DNA of 5,882 nucleotides from NCBI GenBank assembly GCA_003641675.1, contig QNBI01000142.1, forward strand, positions 1 through 5,882. Direction: 5' to 3'. The position numbers and the translations under genes were made by a program. The notes beneath the pieces were generated by a model. That model saw only the letters and a list, made by a program, of their open reading frames with translations, ran no database searches and had not been told where the DNA came from. Positions 1 through 4,329 of this stretch are shown piece by piece. Numbering within the stretch: the stretch's first letter is position 1; each line of letters starts with the position of its first letter. Origin of the DNA: Spirochaetota bacterium. GTDB lineage: Bacteria; Spirochaetota; Spirochaetia; SZUA-6.

Positions 1-65
1 TCCTAACGTCAACTACTGCTCATAATCAACCCGTTGATAAAGATAATTGGAGAAAATGGAAATAG
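1..65 (+). CDS. C-terminal end of an unidentified cassette gene (partial)
   Basis: The frame beginning at base 3 is open from the window edge and encodes 20 residues ending DKDNWRKWK before a TAG stop at 63-65; its start lies outside the window. The product cannot be identified from this tail, which is polar and has two tryptophans. The main support for a real gene is position: the stop directly abuts the left arm of the predicted attC site at 66, the usual layout of an integron gene cassette, where the reading frame ends just before or inside its attC. The other two + frames contain stops in this stretch (TAA at 4-6 and at 37-39). A chance open frame of this length is quite possible, so confidence depends on the attC call. 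Confidence 0.45.
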   Translation, partial: LTSTTAHNQPVDKDNWRKWK

Positions 66-133
66 ATAACAAGACGATTCAGTGGATTTTGTTACGCTTC
101 GCTACACAAAACCACTGAGCTTAGACGTTATAT
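66..133 (+). mobile_element. Predicted integron attC recombination site
   Basis: The 68-base segment has the layout of an attC site. The left core ATAAC (66-70) is complementary to the start of the right core GTTATAT (127-133). Between them CAGTGG (80-85) pairs with CCACTG (112-117) and TTTTGT (87-92) pairs with ACAAAA (106-111), leaving A86 as a single unpaired base on the left arm, which is the asymmetry integrases use for strand choice. Unpaired spacers (71-79 and 118-126) separate the core boxes from the inner stem, and the terminal loop contains GCTTCGC. The right core fits GTTRRRY with one mismatch. Cleavage would be expected after G127, so the next cassette begins at 128. Family knowledge: attC sites are commonly 57-141 bases and fold as bottom-strand hairpins. 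No integrase gene is in the window. Confidence 0.62.
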
Positions 134-153
134 GTAATAAAAAGGATAAACAA

Positions 154-263
154 GTGTTGGGAGAAAAAGATAAAAAATTGTGCCTGCAACATCTATTTTT
201 TGGTCTAAGAGCAATGAATGTGTAAAAAAACCGAATGTTAGTTGTTATATAATAGAAAAATGA
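154..263 (+). pseudogene. Micro-ORF at the start of the next cassette, frameshifted
   Basis: AAGGA (142-146) lies 7 bases before GTG at 154, and the frame encodes 23 residues (LGEKDKKLCLQHLFFGLRAM and neighbours) before a TAA at 223-225 that falls at the edge of a seven-A run. In the neighbouring frame the reading continues after that run as KKPNVSCYIIEK and stops with TGA at 261-263, overlapping the ATG of the next ORF as ATGA. A one-base indel near 223 would join the two halves into one peptide of about 35 residues that is translationally coupled to the downstream ATPase fragment. The position just inside the cassette boundary, with its own Shine-Dalgarno, is typical of a cassette gene. The function is unknown. 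It may instead be an intact 23-residue peptide. Confidence 0.4.
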
Positions 264-396
264 GAATATCAAAAGTTACAATAAAGAATTTTCGTGGAAT
301 AGAAAAACTTGAATATTTTGAATTAAAAAATCTACATCCTTAATAATTGGTGATGTAGAAGCCCGATTTATAAATAGAAAACAATTTACGCTTTAA
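260..396 (+). pseudogene. Truncated N-terminus of an OLD/RecF-like AAA ATPase (possible OLD-family nuclease)
   Basis: From ATG 260 the frame reads MRISKVTIKNFRGIEKLEYF and continues ELKNL, the usual opening of OLD-family ATPase/TOPRIM nucleases and related RecF/SMC-like proteins (beta strand, then NFRGI, then a strand leading to the Walker A loop). It stops at TAA 341-343. One frame over, the text resumes as SLIIGD (337-354), exactly what should precede the P-loop, so a one-base loss before 337 is likely. The P-loop (GxxGKT) is missing: after GD the sequence reads VEARFINRKQFTL and stops at 394-396. Full members are usually several hundred residues long, so only the first tenth or less remains. 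Known members act in phage defence or DNA processing; this remnant cannot. The overlap with the micro-ORF suggests a former two-gene unit. Confidence 0.6.
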
Positions 397-404
397 GGGC
401 TTAT

Positions 405-442
405 GGTTTAAATCGACCTTAAGAAATAGGTCGTCTCAAACC
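405..442. repeat. Imperfect hairpin downstream of the PIN gene and the ATPase remnant
   Basis: GGTTT (405-409) and AAACC (438-442) enclose a perfect CGACCT (414-419) / AGGTCG (428-433) stem with an eight-base loop; four unpaired bases separate the two stems on each side. It lies between the end of the decayed + strand unit and the end of the minus-strand toxin gene (stop at 460), so it could end transcription of the toxin-antitoxin operon. No clear T tract follows on either strand, which argues against a strong intrinsic terminator. It is followed at 448 by GTTATAT, the same heptamer as the attC right core, so a degenerate attC is an alternative, but I cannot find a convincing left core. Confidence 0.35.
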
Positions 443-459
443 TTTATGTTATATCGAGA

Positions 460-891
460 TTAATCCAAAGCATTCTTAATATATATTAAAATATACTTTT
501 TAGGTTCAAATATATTAATTTCTCCTTTTGGATAATCCTTGGTATTTCGAGTTATTATGGTTTTAATTTTATGTGAAAATGCACAATAATATTGTATGCT
601 ATCTTCAAAATCCCTATACGGACTAATCAACGCCATATCTATTATTTTTTTATTTAAATCAAGAATTTCTAAAAGACTCCGCAATAATCTCGTTTTTTCC
701 AAAGACGATTCTCTATTCTCGAGTTTGGCTATTATGTAATAAATATTTGCTATTATTAGTGGAGAAGTGTATCCCTTGATTTTCTTTTGTTCAATTAGAG
801 TAAATAACTTAGCTGCTTCTTTATAAAATTCTTTTCTTTTCAACAGTAAATCTAGTATTACATCACCATCAATAAAAACTTTATCCACCAA
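460..891 (-). CDS. PIN-domain ribonuclease, toxin of a type II toxin-antitoxin pair (VapC-like)
   Basis: The start is TTG at 891 (143 aa): GAGG at 901-904 sits 9 bases upstream. GTG at 888 is nearly as good; a longer reading from TTG 906 would put the ribosome site inside the gene. The N-terminus KVFIDGDVILDLLLKR is the first PIN strand with Asp8. A helix-rich middle follows (GYTSPLIIANIYYIIAK), then DFEDSIQ with Asp94 and Asp97, and TRNTKDY with Asn116 and Asp119 near the end. These are the metal-binding acidic positions of the PIN_3 subgroup; the usual DTN is DGD here, and an Asn stands where many VapCs have Glu. Family members are Mg-dependent RNases that cut tRNA, rRNA or mRNA; the target is unknown. 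The gene overlaps the end of the antitoxin gene, implying coupled translation. Confidence 0.8.
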   Translation of the reverse strand: MVDKVFIDGDVILDLLLKRKEFYKEAAKLFTLIEQKKIKGYTSPLIIANIYYIIAKLENRESSLEKTRLLRSLLEILDLNKKIIDMALISPYRDFEDSIQYYCAFSHKIKTIITRNTKDYPKGEINIFEPKKYILIYIKNALD

Positions 892-1135
892 GGTATTTTT
901 CCTCAAGATATTTAAATCTTGTATCTTCGATAGATTCTTCTTTTATTTTTACAGAACCAAGTAATTTTCTTACTGTTGGTGTTAATTCTAATTCCCAATT
1001 CTCATTTTCTCTTTCTGCAACATACTGAAGGTATTCTTGTACTAATTTAGATAGGCTTTTTTTCTTTTTTTTTGCATATCTTTTTGCTTTTTCAATTGTT
1101 GTTTCATCAATACTTAAAGTAAGTTTTTTACTCAT
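881..1135 (-). CDS. Ribbon-helix-helix antitoxin, DUF6364-like
   Basis: This 84-residue protein starts at ATG 1135; AAGGTG (1141-1146) lies 5 bases upstream. The N-terminus KKLTLSIDETTIEKAKRYAK gives a DNA-contacting beta strand (residues 3-9) and helix 1 (10-25); a Ser-Leu turn and helix 2 (28-41, LSKLVQEYLQYVAE) complete a ribbon-helix-helix fold. The C-terminal half (42-84: acidic, with LTPTVRKLLG and KYLEEKYLGG) is the expected toxin-binding tail. This family regularly precedes PIN toxins, as here, and dimers would repress their own promoter. The coding strand carries an A9-G-A7 run (1057-1073) coding for the Lys-rich end of helix 1, a slippage-prone site. A TTG at 1138 directly precedes the ATG but is less likely to be used. 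Composition is AT-rich, unlike the genes after 1545. Confidence 0.8.
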   Translation of the reverse strand: MSKKLTLSIDETTIEKAKRYAKKKKKSLSKLVQEYLQYVAERENENWELELTPTVRKLLGSVKIKEESIEDTRFKYLEEKYLGG

Positions 1136-1146
1136 CAATACACCTT

Positions 1147-1184
1147 TTACGTATTATATTACTTATTCTTATACGTAATGTCAA
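1147..1184 (-). promoter_or_regulatory. Toxin-antitoxin promoter with paired TACGTA operator half-sites
   Basis: On the minus strand a perfect -35 box TTGACA (1179-1184) precedes -10 candidates TAATAT (1156-1161, 17-base spacing) and TATAAT (1153-1158, 20-base spacing). A perfect 8-bp inverted repeat, TTACGTAT-N16-ATACGTAA, occupies 1171-1178 and 1147-1154; each arm contains the palindrome TACGTA, and centres are 24 bp apart. One arm lies in the spacer next to the -35, the other overlaps the -10/start region, so a bound antitoxin or antitoxin-toxin complex would block RNA polymerase. The antitoxin ribosome site follows directly at 1141-1146. Confidence 0.6.
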
Positions 1185-1250
1185 TTGGAGTTTGTTCTTC
1201 AGGTATGGAAATAATAGATTTTTTAGTATTTTAATCCTTGTCCCGATATA

Positions 1251-1280
1251 ATGCCGCCGGTGAACGGCATGTTCGCCGCC
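1251..1280. repeat. GC-rich nested hairpin in an AT-rich gap
   Basis: Two mutually exclusive stems overlap here: ATGCCG (1251-1256) with CGGCAT (1265-1270), and CGGTGAAC (1258-1265) with GTTCGCCG (1271-1278), the latter containing one G-T wobble. The GC-rich block stands out sharply from AT-rich flanks. It lies in the 1191-1544 gap, where I see no convincing gene. No T tract follows, so a terminator is unlikely; a dispersed repeat, a folded recombination site or an RNA switch are possibilities. A 19-residue minus-strand frame (1282 down to 1223, starting MAANMPFTGG) crosses it. Confidence 0.35.
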
Positions 1281-1288
1281 ATTTTAAA

Positions 1289-1323
1289 ACAATATAACAG
1301 TTAACAATTTATGATTATATTGT
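1289..1323. repeat. Perfect 9-bp inverted repeat with 17-bp spacer
   Basis: ACAATATAA (1289-1297) and TTATATTGT (1315-1323) are perfect reverse complements separated by 17 bases that contain the palindrome GTTAAC (1300-1305). It is in the gene-poor stretch between the toxin-antitoxin promoter and the flavin-binding gene. It could be an operator or a recombination-related site, but AT-rich inverted repeats of this size do arise by chance. Confidence 0.3.
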
Positions 1324-1460
1324 AGTCGTATAAATAAAAAAAGCAACAATAATTGGCAAATATACCTTTTTTACAATGTTAAGAATAGAGCAATGAACGA
1401 CAGCGGCAGGAGAAGTATTATCTTTTTTAGCAGACATCTACAGTTATTACTACACCTTTC

Positions 1461-1489
1461 TTGAACAATTCTAATTTTGCTGATATTAT
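1461..1489 (+). promoter_or_regulatory. Sigma70-type promoter of the flavin-binding split-barrel gene
   Basis: TTGAAC (1461-1466, four of six matches to TTGACA) and TATTAT (1484-1489, five of six matches to TATAAT) are separated by exactly 17 bases. Transcription would start near 1496, giving a leader of about 50 bases before ATG 1545. This also argues against any coding start at 1461. Confidence 0.5.
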
Positions 1490-1544
1490 TCCACCTTCTA
1501 AAAAACCGGCAGGCGTACTAAATATAAAATATAGGAGTGTGTTT

Positions 1545-1952
1545 ATGTCGATGAGTAAAGTAAGAGAGATAATTGACAATTCGCAGTTTGCAGTTCTTGC
1601 AACTTCGGTAAACGGCCAGCCCAGAGTAAGGCCTATGAAGTTTGTTGTTACAGAGGATTTTAAGTTCTGGTGTTCTACCGTTAATGTAAGCGGCAAGATA
1701 AAGGAATTTAAACAGAACAACAGAGTAGAAATATGCTGGGTGGATAGTAAAAAGAACCAGGTACGTGTAGAAGGAGTCCTTGATATAAGCGGCGGTGCAG
1801 AGAAAAAGAGAAAACTTTTTGAACTGCACCCCGGAATGCGCGGGCTGTTTAAGGATGAGAACGACCCGAAGCTTGTCCATGTAGAAGTTGTTCCGACAAA
1901 TGTACGATGGAAAGAGCCCGGTTTCTGCGAGTATCACAGCGTAGGGATTTAG
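1545..1952 (+). CDS. Pyridoxamine 5'-phosphate oxidase-like flavin-binding split-barrel protein
   Basis: The start is ATG 1545 because AGGAG (1533-1537) lies 7 bases upstream; the open frame extends back to 1461 but that part resembles nothing and overlaps the promoter. The 135-residue product begins MSMSKVREIIDNSQFAVLAT, followed by NGQPRVRPMKFV, FWCST and KIKEFKQNNRVEICWVD: the classic split-barrel order in which the R-V-R-P-M strand and the following strand bind flavin phosphate. The second half (VRVEGVLDISGGAEKKRKLF ... VHVEVVPTNVRW) completes the barrel. Length fits single-domain members, some annotated as general stress protein 26-like. They bind FMN (some F420 or haem) and reduce small substrates; the substrate here is unknown. 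True PLP synthesis is unlikely because PdxH is longer. It appears to be monocistronic and cytoplasmic. Confidence 0.85.
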   Translation: MSMSKVREIIDNSQFAVLATSVNGQPRVRPMKFVVTEDFKFWCSTVNVSGKIKEFKQNNRVEICWVDSKKNQVRVEGVLDISGGAEKKRKLFELHPGMRGLFKDENDPKLVHVEVVPTNVRWKEPGFCEYHSVGI

Positions 1953-1966
1953 GACATGAAAATTCC

Positions 1967-1983
1967 GTTACGGCAAGCGTAAC
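1967..1983 (+). terminator. Possible weak terminator after the split-barrel gene
   Basis: GTTACG (1967-1972) and CGTAAC (1978-1983) form a perfect 6-bp stem with a 5-base loop, starting 14 bases after the stop. It is followed by TGTTGTTTCGG, which is only partly T-rich, so termination efficiency is uncertain. Confidence 0.35.
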
Positions 1984-2036
1984 TGTTGTTTCGGATTCCA
2001 GCAAATCGGACGTAAAATATTTACAAAACCCGGCTT

Positions 2037-2075
2037 CTGCAGCACACAGGGGCAGCCCAGGATGACACCCTGCAG
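2037..2075. repeat. GC-rich inverted repeat with CTGCAG ends upstream of the lipoprotein gene
   Basis: CTGCAG occurs at 2037-2042 and 2070-2075, with CAGGG (2047-2051) complementary to CCCTG (2068-2072) nested inside. The block ends 32 bases before the lipoprotein ribosome site. It could fold in the leader RNA or be part of a dispersed intergenic repeat; no function can be assigned. Confidence 0.3.
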
Positions 2076-2123
2076 TTGGCATTATTTTTGCTTCCTCTAA
2101 AAACAGGAAGGAGGAGTAAGAGA

Positions 2124-2678
2124 ATGAAACTATTTACAAACAGTCCTGGCTTTGCACCGGTCGGTATAATAATCGCTGTTGCTCTGCTTGTTACAGTTTT
2201 TTACGGGTGCGCTTCTATCATGAGCGGAGGCGAACAAAACATTAGTTTCTCCACAAAACCTCAGGGAGCTAAAATCACCATCTATGATTCTCATAACATG
2301 CCGGTGTGGAGTTCTCAAACACCTACGAACGTGTCTCTAAAGAGAGGAAGCGGCTATTTTCAGGGAGCATCGTACAGAGTAGTTATCGATAAAAAGGGCT
2401 TTGCCAAAAAGCAATTCCAGATAACGAGCACTCTTAATGGAGGGTGGTACATTGTGGGCAACCTCTTTATTGGCGGCTGGATCGGCTGGCTCATAGTCGA
2501 CCCCATAACAGGCGCTATGTGGAACCTGACCCCGGATAAAGTATCCATAGCACTCGAATCCGGAAAAGCATCGTTTCTGCTGCCCGGTGAAACACCTGCA
2601 AACACCATTATGGTAGTCTTAAGAGAGCAGATAGATAACGATCTGTTTAAAAGGCTTAAGCCGGAACGGCTAAATTAG
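2124..2678 (+). CDS. Exported lipoprotein with PEGA-like beta domain
   Basis: ATG 2124 is chosen because AAGGAGGAG (2108-2116), a very strong ribosome site, lies 7 bases upstream; an upstream TTG at 2076 is in frame but would contain that site. The 184-residue protein has a hydrophobic signal (residues 12-27, PVGIIIAVALLVTVFY) ending in a relaxed lipobox YGC with Cys29 as the lipidation site. Residues 38-103 (NISFSTKPQGAKITIYDSHN, then TPTNVSLKRG and YRVVIDKKGFAKKQF) have the PEGA-like pattern of short beta repeats. Residues 105-135 (NGGWYIVGNLFIGGWIGWLI onward to TGAMWNL) are Gly/Trp-rich and hydrophobic, often seen at this place in this lipoprotein group. The C-terminus is a charged helix. 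Likely role: envelope-anchored structural or binding protein; no enzyme motif is visible. Confidence 0.8.
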   Translation: MKLFTNSPGFAPVGIIIAVALLVTVFYGCASIMSGGEQNISFSTKPQGAKITIYDSHNMPVWSSQTPTNVSLKRGSGYFQGASYRVVIDKKGFAKKQFQITSTLNGGWYIVGNLFIGGWIGWLIVDPITGAMWNLTPDKVSIALESGKASFLLPGETPANTIMVVLREQIDNDLFKRLKPERLN

Positions 2679-2701
2679 AGCCCCTTATATTGAGCGGCGG
2701 C

Positions 2702-2721
2702 GGTGAAACTTTAAAATCACC
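2702..2721. terminator. Possible weak bidirectional terminator between convergent genes
   Basis: GGTGA (2702-2706) pairs with TCACC (2717-2721) across a 10-base AT-rich loop, in the 64-base gap between the convergent lipoprotein and transglutaminase-like genes. Position suits a shared terminator, but the stem is short and no strong T tract follows on either side. Confidence 0.28.
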
Positions 2722-2742
2722 TTAAAAGGACTTAACTTTTAG

Positions 2743-4263
2743 TTATTGCCCTGCCGCTCTCTTTATAAAAGTCTCATCCCTGGCTAGAACGGAACTTTCC
2801 GGAATAACTCTAAGTCCAGCTTTTACGATTCTCTCCGCTGTTCTGTAATCCTTTAACTTTATTTTCTCCACGGCCGCATTATGCATATACACTTCGTAAT
2901 TTCTTAAGAGGCTTCTGTCTCTGCCGACAGCCTTAAGACCCTTTTCTATAATCTCTGCCGCCCGAAGATATACAGAATCCGAATCCAGACGACTAATAGC
3001 TTTAGCATCCGCAACTGAGCGCCCAAGCGATGTTTCCCTTGCCATAACCTGATATACATAGACTGTAAGATTCTTCCATTCCGGCCGGCTTATATAGTTT
3101 TCCTTTAAACTGTTATTAAGTACAGTTAAAGCAGCCGAAAAATCTTTTCTCTTAATCAATTCGATTACATAATTATGGTAGAGTTTTAAAATATTTTCGT
3201 TGAGTTTATCCCTAATAAGTTTATTAATATAAACGCTTTCTGCACGCTTTAGGAAATCTATTCCCCTTTTCATCTCCCCTCTAAGCCCATAGGCGGAGGC
3301 TGTATTATTTAGAGAAACGGCAAGCCTTTCGAGAGATTCGGCATTATTTAAGAGCGCATATGCATCCACAGCCGGGCCGACTGCATTAAAAAAATCCCTC
3401 CGCTCTGTTAGGAATGCATTTCGGTTATAGAGGATTAGTGCAAGCATCTCTTTTTCGTTTATTGTATTTCTGTCTCTGTAGTTCCCCGGCGGGACGTAGG
3501 AATAACCTGTTGTCCTCCCGAAGGCATCTGTAAAGTCCTTCTTTTCGCCGGGATCAAATCCGTAGGGGCTGGTAGTTTCTACATCGTACCCTTTGCCGCC
3601 TGCGTAAACCGTACAGAAAGCGTGATCCTTTGTCCTTACCCCTTTTACGGTAAAACCGATGCTCTTTGCAAGGATCATATAAGCAACCGCAGAGGAGACG
3701 CAGTTGTAAATTCCTGTATTAAACAAAACATCTATTTTTGTCTGCTTTTCCGAGTATGCCCTTAAGATATGCTTGTGGAGGTATTCAAGCACCTTTTCGG
3801 CTGTGTCAGGAGTGAGTGCTGTAGTGGGCACTGCAGGGTTGTCGACAGAAGTGAATACAGTAGCAGCTGCTGCCGGGGAGTTGCCGGCGAGGGAAGGCGC
3901 AGACACGGCAGGAGTGTCGACAGGGTTGCCGGTAGGGGACAGCGTAGTGTCAGCGGCAGCTGCAGATGCAGTGCCTTCACTCGCGGCGGCTCCCATAAAT
4001 TCCCTAAAAGCAGCGACTTCTTTAAGAATTCTTGACTTTCCTATATATATGTTATTATATTTAGTACCTGAAAAGATTAAAGCTGCATCTATAAAAGTGT
4101 CTAAATCGTAGGGTTCATCCCGGCTAAGAAGAATATTCACTTCATTAAGCGGCTTTAACCTGGGCAGGGTTTCGACCTCCTCGCCGGAGGCCGCTGCAAT
4201 ACCTGCAAAAGCATAAAAGGCTATTAAGAGTCCTAGTAAATTTAAGTATTTATTAAACGGCAT
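2743..4263 (-). CDS. Exported transglutaminase-like protein with C-terminal TPR-like repeats
   Basis: This 506-residue protein starts at ATG 4263 with a signal peptide (residues 1-25, hydrophobic NLLGLLIAFYAFAGIAAA), so it should act in the periplasm. Residues 30-90 form a helical N-terminal part. Residues 92-155 are an Ala/Thr/Pro/Ser-rich low-complexity linker. The transglutaminase-like core spans about 160-265: GIYNCVSSAVAYM with nucleophile Cys188, VRTKDHAFCTVY with His214, and YDVETTSPYGFDPG with Asp227, the full Cys-His-Asp triad. From about 305 to 495 helical pairs resemble degenerate TPRs (for example AVSLNNTASAYGLRGEMKRG, ALTVLNNSLK, YRTAERIVKAGLRVIP). Bacterial members are thought to act as peptidases or protein-modifying enzymes; the substrate is unknown. 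No Shine-Dalgarno precedes the ATG, matching a possible leaderless transcript. The gene is convergent with the lipoprotein gene and divergent from trxB. Confidence 0.82.
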   Translation of the reverse strand: MPFNKYLNLLGLLIAFYAFAGIAAASGEEVETLPRLKPLNEVNILLSRDEPYDLDTFIDAALIFSGTKYNNIYIGKSRILKEVAAFREFMGAAASEGTASAAAADTTLSPTGNPVDTPAVSAPSLAGNSPAAAATVFTSVDNPAVPTTALTPDTAEKVLEYLHKHILRAYSEKQTKIDVLFNTGIYNCVSSAVAYMILAKSIGFTVKGVRTKDHAFCTVYAGGKGYDVETTSPYGFDPGEKKDFTDAFGRTTGYSYVPPGNYRDRNTINEKEMLALILYNRNAFLTERRDFFNAVGPAVDAYALLNNAESLERLAVSLNNTASAYGLRGEMKRGIDFLKRAESVYINKLIRDKLNENILKLYHNYVIELIKRKDFSAALTVLNNSLKENYISRPEWKNLTVYVYQVMARETSLGRSVADAKAISRLDSDSVYLRAAEIIEKGLKAVGRDRSLLRNYEVYMHNAAVEKIKLKDYRTAERIVKAGLRVIPESSVLARDETFIKRAAGQ

Positions 4264-4269
4264 GATACG

Positions 4270-4298
4270 ATTGTATCGTTATCAGTAAACCGCTTCAA
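4270..4298 (-). promoter_or_regulatory. Promoter of the transglutaminase-like gene, predicting a leaderless mRNA
   Basis: On the minus strand TTGAAG (4293-4298) and TACAAT (4270-4275, five of six matches to TATAAT) are separated by exactly 17 bases. The first base of the start codon (4263) is the seventh base after the -10 box, where transcription normally begins. A short palindrome, ACGAT-TGT-ATCGT (4267-4279), overlaps the -10 box and could bind a regulator. All this lies in the 66-base gap shared with trxB. Confidence 0.5.
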
Positions 4299-4329
4299 TA
4301 CAGGATAAAACAACTTTAAGGAGAATGCT

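Noticed and set aside
4..130. TAACGTC (4-10) and GACGTTA (124-130) as the outer arms of a longer attC site
   Set aside because: They pair perfectly over 7 bp, but the left arm falls inside the open cassette frame that stops at 63-65, and the shorter 66-133 site has the normal position after the stop and a better overall shape.
187..250. A second attC ending in GTTATAT at 244-250
   Set aside because: AACAT/ATGTT and T-run/A-run pairing upstream is weak and asymmetric, and no left core box complementary to GTTATAT is present.
1336..1372. A7-G ... C-T6 inverted repeat as an intrinsic terminator
   Set aside because: The stem is nearly all A-T, the loop is over 20 bases, and no gene ends upstream of it on either strand.
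1427..1937. Two long minus-strand open frames (1427-1720 and 1518-1937)
   Set aside because: They lie opposite the split-barrel gene, which has a promoter, a good ribosome site and family motifs; the minus frames show none.
1849..2082. Minus-strand open frame of 77 residues
   Set aside because: It overlaps the end of the split-barrel gene, has no recognisable motif, and its openness is better explained as a shadow plus a structured intergenic block.
3769..4111. Two + strand open frames of 88 and 112 residues
   Set aside because: They are opposite the low-complexity linker of the transglutaminase-like gene; repeated GC-rich codons keep several frames open there.
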